Assembly (NCBI GenBank): GCA_038503075.1
Contig: JBCAML010000003.1
Location: forward strand, 3,410,001-3,474,000
Source of the DNA: Gyromitra esculenta
Taxonomy: Eukaryota > Ascomycota > Pezizomycetes > Pezizales > Discinaceae
DNA: 64,000 nt
Direction of reading: 5' to 3'
Position numbers and translations under genes: made by a program. The notes below the pieces were generated by a model. The model did no database searches and was not told the origin of the DNA. It saw only the letters and a program-made list of their open reading frames with translations. Shown piece by piece: positions 50,458 through 61,379 of this stretch. Each line of letters starts with the position of its first letter. Within the stretch, counting starts at the first letter, position 1.

Positions 50458-52267
50458 GCTTTGGATTTTGATTATATGTGTCGTCAATTTTTTCTTGCAT
50501 TGATGGGTGTGACAACTAGATTTTGGCTGTGGCTAGAATGGGTGATGCTTTGCGATATGAAGGGGAATTGAATCTATTTTTTGAAGAGGAAGAAGTTCGG
50601 GGTTTGGGCAAAAACAACTAAGATATCTAGTTGGCGATACCAATGCCCACATAAAATGGAGCAATGTATTGTGGAGATTGATCGGTATAGTCGGGTGACG
50701 AGTGGCACTCCGTGGGTAGGCGTTTCGCACTTTGATGTTTGCCCTTTGGTTATTTTGGGGGGATAATGAGCACATCATGTATGTCAAGGATCGCGATAGG
50801 TATTTACATGGACTTTCAACCGAGCTGTTGATCATTGACATCATGCAGCTCGTATGTGGCCGTAGCATTATTTACCCCGCACGCGCAGTAAACCTGGGCA
50901 TGCTCATATTTTTGACATTCCTTATTGGCTGTTAATAGGGGGCTTTCTTTCTTATTTAATAAAACTTAAGAGTCAGTATAATTTAGATATTTTATTTACT
51001 GGAAAGTATGCGTGGGCCCCTTCAATTCGCCCGTACGTGAGCTCTTGGGTTAATACGTGAGTCATTCTCCAATGTGTGAGACAAGCAATGCATATCGATA
51101 TTATTTATTTGTTTATTATTTTATTCGGCGCATTCAGCCCATAGGTTATGATGATGTTCTGATGGATATCGATAAGTTTGCATGTATCGATAAACTTTTA
51201 TGGAATTTCAGCCACATCACCTCCCGAACTAAAAAAATGTAGCCCTAGTGCAGTGAGTTTTCTAGAGTAGAGATACTGTGAGATATCGGGCACAGTGAAG
51301 CGGCTTGGACTGGACAGTTTCAAATCTACCTTCGCTGAAGTTTTACGTCGTCTTAAATTGCTGTCCAAATCGCCCGTCTGCTTTCTTCTTGCTAAGTACG
51401 GTAGAAACTAGCGAGATATAGCCCGCTGTTAACGGTGGCCTGCGAGTATAACCTCGGTCATAAGGAACGGGGGTCGAGCTGAGGTAGCAGAGTGAAATTG
51501 TACTCTGACTGGTTGTTGGAAAATCACTGAGGCTCAATTACAAACGCCCCAAAATCGAACCGACGATCTAAACAATCCTGTCCCCTTGGCCAGTAGTATT
51601 ACAGTATTTTCATCTTGTCTCGCTCCTTATCAAGGTTTTGCGGTATGTATATCTAGCTGGTTCAGGCCCATCCTGCGCATGCGCGTAGGCTACCCTCAGT
51701 AGCGGGTCATGTCGCATTTCGCCGATTCCTATGGCGCTTTAATAACGCACATCCCAGGCCACTTCGTTATGCCCAAGCTTTTATGGCGGAATTGTCCATT
51801 ACTGGTGTCTTTAATAGCGAGCTGATGTTGAAATAAGACCTGCGCTAAATCCAATATGGTACCTAATAGGGCGAGAGCAACAAGAACCTGACCACTTAAA
51901 GGCTTGCCATCTAGCTGCAGGTTGCACCTCAATACCTTGGTCTTTGCAAACCTGCAAAGCTACCTAGGGCGTCGAGGATTGCTTCTTCTCAGACTATCAT
52001 TTTCAGCCGCAGCGATCTTCAGCTGAGGTCTGCTCAAGACAGAACTTGGATATAGACGTCAGTAGCCCTACTAGTACATGTATTCAATACGACTCTTGAC
52101 TCACTATCCTAGCTATGGAAATCGCCGATCTTGTTGTTTAAAACCCTGGTTTAAACATCAGCTTCACGTCTTCACCTTCTCCTTCTTTTTCTCCCCCTTC
52201 TCAGCAGCTAAGCAAGCTACAGTAGAAACATTTACTCCTAGCACCTCCACATTCAACCACCGCAATC
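50458..52267. other. Intergenic region, F-box gene to DUF4419 gene
   Basis: I see no gene or structured repeat. A minus-strand open frame at 51729-51932 lacks family motifs. A CT-rich stretch around 52165-52205 is probably the core promoter or leader of the next gene. Confidence 0.5.
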
Positions 52268-53607
52268 ATGCCAGTAACCTTCAAGGTCGCAGCTCACGGA
52301 GCCTCTCCTTTGCATCTCAAGAACGAAAATACCACTGTCGAACAACTTCTTAGAGGCGCTGCCTACAATGCTGCCCAGAACTGCAAAGAGGTCCTCCAAT
52401 GTTCCATCGACGCTTCCGATATCCCTAAAATCGTCCCTTCGCCTAATGGGTTTGTGTATGCGTGCATTCGAGCCTATAATTCTCACCAGAATCTCGTTAT
52501 TCGTCCAGATGATATCTGGATGGCTATTCTCACCCAGTTCAGCATGTATGTGAATCGACATGCTGAAGAGATGCGTTCGTATTTTGTAGCGCATGAGGGG
52601 AAGAAACAGCTCGTGGTGGTGAGTGCAGGGAATCGATATAACGTCGACTTTGGAGCCATAGCGAACAGGATGGGTGATTTACTAGACGTGAGTTTTCTTT
52701 TAAAAGATAATAATAATTTATGGTGAATTAAACTATATATGGTGCTGACTGATATGGACTGGGAATAGGAGAATGTGCTCGATAAGGATTTACAGAAATG
52801 GATCCTACCAGATTTCAGCACGACTACCATCACCGATACTGTCTGTTCCTCCATCGTCATGATGGCAACTCTAAAAGCTTACTTCAGCTATAAGTGTGTT
52901 CCCCGCCCACCACCACCATCCATGGCGTTTCAGGGAAATGGAACTAACTTCCCATCAATAGGTTCTGCCTCTGCTGTGGAATCCCTTCTGTGACTCTCCT
53001 TGGCTCTCAAAGTGACTACACGTCCATTCTCAATCGTCTTTCCAAACTGTCCACCTTCGGTGCCGGACACGAACAGCTTGCAGCGTGGCAATCGATGCTC
53101 ACTCCCGTTCTCTCATCGATTGTTTCCTCCTTCTATCTCGACCCAGCCGGCAACGCTACCGCCGAGACCATCGACTTCTGGCAAAAAATTACCTGCAGCA
53201 TAGGTGGTGGTTCTGGTCCAACCTACCTTTCCGGCTGGCTGACTGCCTTCTGCGCGTTCAGCGAGAAGGGCGATTGGCTGCTGGCTGAGGACAAGCCTGG
53301 AGCTTATCATAACCATGGCAAAACGGCAGATCAAGTGAGCAAGTATCCAATTGTGGATATGAGCGATATCCCGCCAGGGTCCTGTGAGGTAGATGTAAAA
53401 CTAGACGACAATGGCGCGCTTTTTGATACGGTTATGGTTGCGGGATCAGTGGGTTACAGCGTTACAGATAACAGGGAGACAGTAGCGCCGTATACGGGGT
53501 GGTTTATGTTTGTAAATGACAAGCAGAAAGTCGAAGCGATGGAGAAGGAGGAGAGGGAAAGGCAGAAGAGGGATAACGAATGGAGGGCAAAGTTTTCGAG
53601 GGACTGA
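52268..53607 (+). CDS. DUF4419 family protein, 396 aa
   Basis: Three exons: 52268-52687, 52769-52893 and 52962-53607 (1191 nt). The protein matches the DUF4419 pattern as I know it: [37 protein letters not shown], then [11 protein letters not shown] joined by splicing to [15 protein letters not shown], and a Trp/Gly-rich region with GWLTAFCAF. It has no signal peptide or membrane segment. The C-terminal 30 residues are highly charged and helical ([16 protein letters not shown]). The family is common in fungi and its biochemical role is not established. The second donor (GTGTGT) was chosen because it alone keeps the frame into exon 3. Confidence 0.85.
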
Positions 53608-54793
53608 TGTATGACTTATTACGAGGAGTCCCGGATGGGTGAACAGGGAGTTTTGCTGAGCTTTTTGGGATGCACGTACGTAGTGAAGCGGATGCGTAGC
53701 TAGCGAAAACGGAATGATAGGAGCCACCTCAGTATCAGTTATCGCAACTTCTCTTCCATGCTGTCGCCGGCGCCGAATCATGGTGATGTAGTGGCGGGTG
53801 GTGCTCTGATGTACACTTTCGCTATGGCATGAACGTGGAATCAGTAAACAATGAACACCATTTAAGGCCGGTGGGTTTTGTTTGTTCTGGCCCGGGGCAC
53901 TTCCGCTGTGGAATAGCTATGCATCTTTCTCTAAGCGGAAACAGGTAGCTGAGAAGCGCGTTGTATGGACTGTAGAACCTCGATTCATCTATTTGCCCAT
54001 CTGGCCTCTCAAGTTCGAATACCTCAGCAGTTACTGTGGGCCACGGCATGATCAAGTATCGAATCCAACGGATATGTGCTGGTGGTGGCCGTCATGCATG
54101 CTGCTGCGCTTACATGTATTTATAACAGTTGGGGTATCGAGGGATCCAAAGACGTACTCGCCGCAATACGGCCACGGACGTACTCGCATGTAATGACACG
54201 AGCTTTCTGTTCAGTCTATGATCAGGTTAATTATTTTTTAGAACATAGGGCTTGGGGACACGACCACTTGGGAACAGAAATGTATGTTATCGTTTCAACA
54301 CATTCAACGCCATAAGTATCCCGTGTGTTGTCGAGCGAGTGATATTTCATGACTTTGAGCCACTCCCTACTACAGAGTGCTGCAACGGTCTGGTTCCAAC
54401 CTTGTAAATGATGGTATTGACCTGATGAAAAATTTGGGGATATTCAGCCAGGGTTTTCCCTCTCTTGAAAATGGCCGAACACATCGATTGCTGAGTTAAC
54501 AAATCCAATGAATTTGCGTTTAGCGAGAATTAGATTCGAGAATTAGCCACTTCCACTTATCTACCAACAGCCCACCAGTATGAGTGTAAGCGACAAACAG
54601 CATGCCATTTACAGGTAAAAAAACAAAACCGAAAGCAAAACATGTATGTCCATGCCAATAGGTACCGAGTGACACCTCATGCTCAACTCCCAACCCACAA
54701 AAAAAAAAAAAATCCCACACCCACAAACAGCAATATAGGTATTAAAGTTATCCCCTTCCTTCTCTCCAGCTCCAAATCCCAAATTCTCCCTAC
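53608..54793. other. Intergenic region between convergent genes
   Basis: Apart from a probable gene fragment at 53822-54049 on the minus strand, I see no gene. An A13-type run lies near 54698-54710. Confidence 0.5.
53822..54049 (-). pseudogene. Fragment of a fungal gene with FYSPYN-type motif
   Basis: The frame from the ATG at 54047-54049 reads VTAEVFELERPDG, then ESRFYSPYNALLSYLFPLRE and IAIPQ. It resembles the N-terminal part of fungal proteins I remember, which continue after VVPQ with a segment ending in PVFxxEIK. Here similarity stops after IAIPQ and the frame soon ends at 53822. No continuation is visible in other frames downstream. It is best read as a truncated copy; the match is from memory. 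Confidence 0.35.
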
Positions 54794-56713
54794 TCACCGC
54801 CGCCGCACCCACTCAACAACCATCCCCAAATCCTCCCCCACAAACACCGCTCTCTCAAGTCCCCCCCCCTGTCCGGAACCACCCACATCCTTCCCCTCGT
54901 CCACGACCCTCACATCTGCATTCCGTCCCACCTCAACCACAAAATTCGCAATCCCGCCGCGTTGCGGGAATATCACTCCGACGCCAAATACACCCTGCTG
55001 CTGCTCAACCAACGTGACATCAACCGGCAACACCCCGCCCTCATCCGCTGCTGCGTCCTCCTTCGACGCAAGGAACGAATCGAGATCTTCATCATCTGAC
55101 TCGTCCGCCGCGCTCCCTACTGTCGCAGGTAGCGCGGGGGGGTGGCCGAAGCAGCTCCGTAGCAATGTGCCCACGAATACAAACTGGCGTAGTATCTGGA
55201 AGATTCCAAACAGCTCTTTGGGGTGCGAGAACGGCACTTCGTGGATATGGCGGGCATAGACTGGTTTCAGGGCGGTGTAGAGTCTGTATCTGTGCTTGAC
55301 GCTCTCCTCCTCTTCTTCGCCGAGGAGGGATGTGTTCGGCGGGATGAACAGGGTCCTGCCGCGGCCCTTGGGCGTGAGTGGGGCTGTGGGGAATAGGAGG
55401 GCTTCTAGCGTGTCTGCGCCGATTCCGGATGGCGGCGGGAGCATGAGGGAGTTGAAGAGGTGGAGCTCGTCCTGGAACGGGACCGCCACGGGGGGGTCTA
55501 GACGCGCGATGAAACGGGACGGTGGGGGACGGGATTCGGTTTGGTCTGGGAGTTCCTCGAGGGGCGGTTCTAGCCAGTCGGTGACTGTGTCTTCGGGGTC
55601 GCCGAAGAGGGAATCGGCAGATGGCTTTTTGATTTCGTCGGCGACCCAGTGGGAGGAGGTTCGCACGGGGGTGATGGGGTTGAGGGTGAAGTCGGAGGGG
55701 ACTTCAGAGACCTCGATTATTACTCTGTAGATTGGCTCCTTTTCTTCGTCTTCCTCGGGGACGGCTGGCGGGACGAAGCGCTGCTCCTTCCAGTACTCGA
55801 CGCTGAGGCCTATTTTGCCGCGGACGTGCATTCGGGGTCGGCCGTTGCCTTTGCACATGGCGCTCATTTCCCCGCCCAGGCTGCCCTTCTCGTGCTCGAA
55901 GACCTTGAGCAGGGATCTGTAGATGCCCGTAATCGCGGTGAAGCAGTTGAGGTGCGGCGGGGAGCTGAGACGGTCAGTTTTGGCCAAGCGCTCCAGGTTA
56001 TCTGCAAACTCCGAGAGACTGGGACTGATTAGCGGAGGTCTTTCCTTGGGATTCCTGACAGTCGGCGAGAGGTTCTTATGCAGGATCGAATCCGCCAGGT
56101 GAGCCAGATCCGTCGACGGGCCCGGAGTATTCGCAAACGACAGCGCAACCCTGGTGATCTGGTTCTCCCTGAAGTCAATATCCAGCAGAAAGATCTTCCC
56201 TCCCAGACTCATGGTCGTCATGCCATTGGCGCTCTCGGTATCTTTATAGCACTCGAGTCTGCAGCCATCCAATGTCAGCGCTGCCGCATCCTCAGTCCAC
56301 AGGCCTCGGGTCAGACACATAATAAATGCAGCTACCCACCCCATACGCTTCGCCAGGCGCTCTACCCCCTCTTCCGATATCCGTCCTGGACGCAATGCCA
56401 GCAGTCGCAGGATCTCTCCCAGCTCCCGCTTCTTGCTCTCGTCGGACTGCATCCCCTGCATGATCTGGGGGATGCCCAAGCTCGCACTCATGCCAGGCGT
56501 CATGCCCACCCCGGGGGTCATGCCGACGCCTACCATGCCCATTGCAGCGAAAGCTTCGGGCGTGGAGAAGCCTGCCTGGAGAGGCGCGGGGGAGCGGTGC
56601 TTGCTGAGGAGGTGGTGTCCCGCGGCGGGAGAGGCGCCGAGGAGCGCGGGGGAGAAGGTGAAGGCGGCTCCTAGGGAGCCGGGTGTCATGCCGGTCATTT
56701 TTGGGGTGGCCAT
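54794..56713 (-). CDS. med1: Mediator complex subunit 1 (Med1), 639 aa
   Basis: Med1 is part of the Mediator middle module, which relays signals from DNA-bound activators to RNA polymerase II. This is a single uninterrupted exon. Residues about 1-90 are Gly/Met/Pro/Ala-rich (repeated GMTPG). The Med1 fold follows, with KRELGEILRLLALRPGRISE, MGWVAAFIM, the GKIFLLDIDF strand and the LNCFTAITGIYRSLLKVFEH helix. The C-terminal half holds Pro/Glu-rich loops and the block YTALKPVYARHIHEVPFSHP before a conserved-looking final beta region. Size fits fungal Med1. The call rests on overall pattern rather than a catalytic motif. Confidence 0.75.
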   Translation of the reverse strand: MATPKMTGMTPGSLGAAFTFSPALLGASPAAGHHLLSKHRSPAPLQAGFSTPEAFAAMGMVGVGMTPGVGMTPGMSASLGIPQIMQGMQSDESKKRELGEILRLLALRPGRISEEGVERLAKRMGWVAAFIMCLTRGLWTEDAAALTLDGCRLECYKDTESANGMTTMSLGGKIFLLDIDFRENQITRVALSFANTPGPSTDLAHLADSILHKNLSPTVRNPKERPPLISPSLSEFADNLERLAKTDRLSSPPHLNCFTAITGIYRSLLKVFEHEKGSLGGEMSAMCKGNGRPRMHVRGKIGLSVEYWKEQRFVPPAVPEEDEEKEPIYRVIIEVSEVPSDFTLNPITPVRTSSHWVADEIKKPSADSLFGDPEDTVTDWLEPPLEELPDQTESRPPPSRFIARLDPPVAVPFQDELHLFNSLMLPPPSGIGADTLEALLFPTAPLTPKGRGRTLFIPPNTSLLGEEEEESVKHRYRLYTALKPVYARHIHEVPFSHPKELFGIFQILRQFVFVGTLLRSCFGHPPALPATVGSAADESDDEDLDSFLASKEDAAADEGGVLPVDVTLVEQQQGVFGVGVIFPQRGGIANFVVEVGRNADVRVVDEGKDVGGSGQGGGLERAVFVGEDLGMVVEWVRRR

Positions 56714-58391
56714 AGTCGGGGTGGTTTTGCGTAGCGGTCCTGCGGGGATGTTGGGGGGGCGTTGGGATAGACGAGGGGAGGGTGAGCCTCAATTAACCCT
56801 AGTGATGCGTCGACACCAGAACAGCCCTGCCCGCCTTCTTCCACAAACAGCCCCACACCAGCATGCTCCATCCACTCAGACAGCCATCTCCAAAATATAT
56901 TCCCCCACACTCTGCGAGATTCAAGACAGGAAAGACGCTGGCGCCTGGTGATGGTGCCTAGCATGGAGCTTGCACTATTAGGGACCAGCACGGTGTAAGG
57001 TATCCGTTACCTGCCAGGATTGGATGAATCCACCTTGTTGCTTCAGTGCGTCTCGCGAGAAAACACTATTTAAAGCATCCTCCTCCAAGAAACATGGCTT
57101 CTCGGACCCTTTTGCTGGGACGGATGAAGAATAAGTAACTGGTTCTCCGTTCTCCACTGGAACTGACCAGACTGGGGAGAACCAAGATTTAACAGAGCAC
57201 TTCACAAGTTTTAGAAAAGATTATTTACTAATCATATGGCAGAATCCTTATTGATATTACATCGATTCATCGCTCTCAAAGCAGAGCACTTTACCTGTTC
57301 CCTGAGGAGACTATTTACCAAGAACTAAGATTTAACAAAGAATTCCACCAGTTCTTGGGGGGGCCATTTACTGACCGTATGACAGAATCCCTATTGATGT
57401 TACACCAATTCTTAGAGTATTCATCACCCTCAAAACAAAGCAGTTCGCCAGTTCTTTGGGAAGACCGTTTATCGAGAATTAATATTTAACAAAGCACTTC
57501 ACCAGTTCCTGGAGGGACTATTTACTGACCGTATGACAGAATCCCTATTAAAACTATACCAAATCCCAAAGTATTCACCGCTCCAAAAGATATTCACGCA
57601 CCTTCTATTTCACCAGACGAGACAGCCAAGGGCTTCATGCATACCCACAAAATACAAATGCCTGATGGCTTATTTATCCCCCACGCAACAGATATGGGAC
57701 AACCGTGCCATTACCGCTCCTGTCTTGCGTCGAAACTACGTCACGCTGCATTTCAGCAATATTCAAACAACGGATTGACTTCGAAAGGGTGTTTACTAAC
57801 CGTATATTACTACATAGACTGGGACATTGAGCTGGAATATCTGGTATTCTCACTTCCTCCTTTGGCCTCCATGATGCGGCAAAGATATATTTTCATCTTG
57901 CTAACTAGGTACAGCAAACACAAAAGAATATTACCACGCTTAACCACGATATCCTCTTCAGCCCCCGAGGGACGAGTTTGCCTCATGGTCCAGAATGCTG
58001 AATTCAGTTTGGTTGAGCCAGTTGGCTGCGCGTGGGTAGGTATTGAGTGTGTTGGACGAGATCGGGGCATGAGTTTAGACTGTCGAGATATGGACAGTAT
58101 TGAGAGAAGGAGGAGAGAAGGGGGGGTAGTGGGCCACCTTGGGATCTGAAGAAGCTGTAGCAGCATATTATTCTACCTCAACCAATGAGAATAACTTGAC
58201 AAAGACACTGTGAATCGCAGACAGCAGAGTAACCATCCGTAGACAAACAACCTCGCTTTGGAATAACGAGTGACAATCCGTGATACCGCCATCGAACCCG
58301 GCCGCCAAGCCCATCACCCCAACCGCGATATCACGACAACAAAGCTTCACCTCCTCAGAGCCGCAGCTTTCTCCCTCACCACATTCTCAAG
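56714..58391. other. Shared upstream region of Med1 and U1-C, with tandem repeat
   Basis: Two divergent genes flank this 1.7 kb. The middle (about 57187-57600) is a degenerate tandem repeat described separately. I see no gene in it. Confidence 0.5.
57187..57600. repeat. Degenerate composite tandem repeat, about 150-bp period
   Basis: Three higher-order copies start with ATTTAACA at about 57187, 57331 and 57484. Each shares a central TTTACT...CATATGGCAGAATCC or TTTACTGACCGTATGACAGAATCC block. Inside them a core of about 45 bp resembling AAAGCACTTCACCAGTTC occurs five times (about 57190, 57278, 57336, 57431 and 57488), with alternating spacing of roughly 90 and 57 bp. Open frames across it are broken, so it is not coding. 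Confidence 0.7.
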
Positions 58392-59354
58392 ATGCCCAAA
58401 TGTGAGTTCTCCCCCCCCTGAATGCCGCGCGACCAGCTAACTGACGTCCTCTTCTGCCTGCAGTCTTCTGTAAGTCCTCCACGCGCCCGTCGCCACGCGC
58501 GAAAGCTAACGGGGTCGAACAGGCGATTACTGCGACGTCTACCTCACCCACGACTCCATCAGCGTCCGCAAGGCCCACAACAGCGGCCGCAATCACCTCC
58601 GCAATGTCGTCGAATACTACCAACGTGCTTGCCCCTCTCCCTCTCCCTCTCCCTTCCTTCCCCTTCCAGTGCTGACAGAAACCAGAAATTGGCCACGAGA
58701 AAGCCCAGTCTGTGATTGACTCCATCACCTCCTCCTACGCTGCCGAAGGCCAGTCTATGCCCGGTCTCCCTAACGGCATGGGCGGGATGCCAGGGATGCC
58801 AGGGATGCCCGGAATGCCCGGAATGCCCGGAATGCCTGGGATGCCCGGTATGCCTGGAATGCCTGGAATGCCCGGAATGCCAATGCCCGGAATGCCCGGT
58901 CAAGCCGGCTTCCCTCCACCACCATTCGGCTTCCCACGTACCTCCCCTCTCCCCCTCCCCCCTTTTCCTCGTCCCTTTGGGTCCAACTAACAATCCCCCT
59001 CCAGCGCGTCCCGGCCAAGGTTTCCCGCCACCCCCATTCGGATTCCCACTCCCCGGCCAGCCAGGTGCGCTTCCGCCACCACCGCGCCCTGGAATGCCGC
59101 CGTTTCCACCACTGCCCGGCGCAGCTGGGTTCCCGCCTCCTCCGCAGTTTCCGGGCGGGCTGCCGCCGCCGCCGGGTGGCGACCAGACTATGGGTGGCAT
59201 GATCCCGCCGCCGATGATGGGGGGACTGCCGCCGCCGATGCCGATGCCCGGGATGATGGTGCCGCCGCCGGGTGGCGTGTTGAGTCCGCCGCCTGGGGGG
59301 TTTGCGCCGCCGATGGGTGGGCCGCCGGGGTATGGGCCGCCGGGGGGGAAGTAG
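58392..59354 (+). CDS. YHC1: U1 snRNP protein C (U1-C), 239 aa
   Basis: U1-C stabilises pairing of U1 snRNA with the 5' splice site. Five exons: 58392-58401, 58464-58469, 58523-58624, 58686-58937 and 59005-59354 (720 nt). The first is 10 nt and the second only 6 nt. Together they give [17 protein letters not shown], then [20 protein letters not shown], the full C2H2 zinc finger of U1-C (Cys6, Cys9, His24, His30). The helix [16 protein letters not shown] segment continues in exon 4. The C-terminal two thirds are low complexity: about a dozen Gly-Met-Pro units, then Pro/Gly-rich blocks such as FPPPPFGFP. Length is within the family range. The unsplit frame would lack the finger, so the tiny exons are required. 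Confidence 0.95.
58776..58900 (+). repeat. Coding 9-bp minisatellite in U1-C
   Basis: About a dozen near-identical 9-bp units of the form GGN ATG CCN encode repeated Gly-Met-Pro in exon 4 of U1-C. Copies differ mostly at third codon positions. Such arrays change copy number easily. Confidence 0.75.
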
Positions 59355-61379
59355 GTGTGGTGAGGGAGAAGGGGTGGTAGGGGTGTGATGTTGGGTGGTT
59401 GGTTGGCCGATTGGCTGGGTAGGATAGTCGGGATGGTATAGTTGGAGAGGAATTGAAAAAAAAGGGTTTGGTCAATCAATTGTACTGTGTTTTTCTCTCT
59501 TCCATTTCAGTGTTTTTTCTTCTCCTTTTTCTTATCTTGCGTTTCCTCTTTTCCCCCTACCTTAGTATCTGCTTCTGCTTCTGCTTCTCGGCCGGTTTAA
59601 TGTCAGTCTGTCACGTAGTCTCATCACCGTAAAGATATTCTGTACTTCTAGAATTCCCCCCCTCTTTTTTTTCTTGAAAAAAAAACCCGATTTCAATAGG
59701 GAGAGCGCTCGAGCGTAACATGCAGTGGTTTGGTTTTGTGAGGCAGGAAGGGGGGGTCGTGGCCTGCTTTTCAATATTATATCAGTTACACTCGTCTCTC
59801 GCTCTATCTGCTGTCTTGACCATCCCACTCACTCACTGCATGCATGCATGCACAGCTCGCATCTGCCAATACCGTGGTCTGTGTCGGAAGCAGATTGCCT
59901 AAGACCGTTGATAAACCCAAGTGACAAATACACGTAGGATCCATCGTTAGGAAAGATACAATCCACAATCCACAATCCACTACATCCGTCCGTCCATCCG
60001 TCCATCTACAGAAGTAACCTACTCCGACCAAGAAAGAAAGAAAGAAAGAAAGAAAGAAAAACTCGAAAGAGCAAGCTTAACCTTCACTCCCGTTACTAAT
60101 GGATACCCAGCTCGTAAACAGGTCCGTTTGGCAGAAGAGTGTTTGCCATAAGAAGTAGAAATTATTATTTTGCCAGCATTACCTAGTGGAGATGTCTCTC
60201 CAACAACATCCAACAGTGAGATATCACGTGCATACTACAGTGCCCCAACGTAGCGCAGTGTAGTGTATATTCGGATCATAATCTATCACTCGGTAGAACA
60301 CAACTTTGCAACCCACAAAAGCCTGCTTTAACTCGGCGAATCATAAACCCGTATAGGCTTTCCATTTCTATCCATGGTCAGCTATCGCGGCGAAAACACG
60401 TCAATGCCACTTAAAACAATGCCTTCAGCTCGAGCACTGCACTGCGCTGCATCAGCTATCAATCCGTCCATTCACTCACTACACCTAGTATATACACAAC
60501 CCCCGCCCAAGCATCACGATCCTAAATCCAGCACAATTGTTGTAGTATATAACTACGGCCCGGGCAAAAGCGATTATAAAACACGCGGGGAAAACAAAAA
60601 CTACAAAGCATATGTAAAACATAAAGTACCAACACGAAACATAAGACGTGAGAGGAGTGATCTGAAATTTTCAAAGAGTGAGTGGGGTGTGGGGTGTGGG
60701 GTGCTGTATAGCCCCCCATATTATGGCCTTGGCGCAAACAGATTAGAGAGGGGTGAGAAAACGAGTGTCCGAGGTTCCGTTTCTTGTAGGCTGTCCTTTT
60801 GCATCCCTTTGGTTGGCATCAAGCTTGGGGAATTGGGGGGGGGGGAGGCTAAAGATTGGGCGGCCCACAAGAATAGGAAAAGCCAGGATACGAAACCATA
60901 TGTGTGGAGAGGGTAATCCTCGGAAAGCGGTTCGACGGAGTAGAGGGGAAACAGATGCAAGGAGGGAGGGATTCTCGACTATTCATATCCGCCAGCCATC
61001 CAAGAAAAAACAGCGAGAAGCACCAAGAAGCAGAAAAATCATCCAGAAGAAACCAAATCATAATACAAGAAATGAAAAAAAAAAAGAATAAACTCCAAGA
61101 GATACTTAATAAGTATATCAAATGAAAAACCGAAGGAGCCTAATAACCCCAAAAAAAGAGCAAGTAAGCAACTAGCAATGGCTGCTCCACCTTCTCTTTT
61201 TTTTATTCCCTCCATGCTCCCAACAAATCAACCAAAGCCACCGTTTTCTTTTTACTTGACCGGTTCAACAGCCAATGCCTTGTCCATTAACAAAAGTCAA
61301 ACACTTTTATTTAACCCATTGCCTACTTGGCGCTTTATTGTTCCTTGTCTCCACCAGTCTCCTCTCTCAGGCGTCACTA
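59355..61379. other. Intergenic region between convergent U1-C and TOM70
   Basis: No gene is supported. It contains about seven AAAG units at 60030-60060 and several A- and G-runs. A 180-codon plus-strand open frame (60374-60916) has random-looking composition and no motifs. Confidence 0.55.

Noticed and set aside
51729..51932. Minus-strand open frame with a hydrophobic segment (VLVALALLGTILDL)
   Set aside because: No recognisable family, no supporting splice signals, and no ATG identified at the start.
58559..59479. Long minus-strand Gly/Pro-rich open frame
   Set aside because: It is the antisense shadow of the U1-C repeats and has no independent features.
60374..60916. 180-codon plus-strand open frame
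   Set aside because: Its composition looks random, it lacks recognisable motifs, and it spans simple-sequence tracts between convergent genes.
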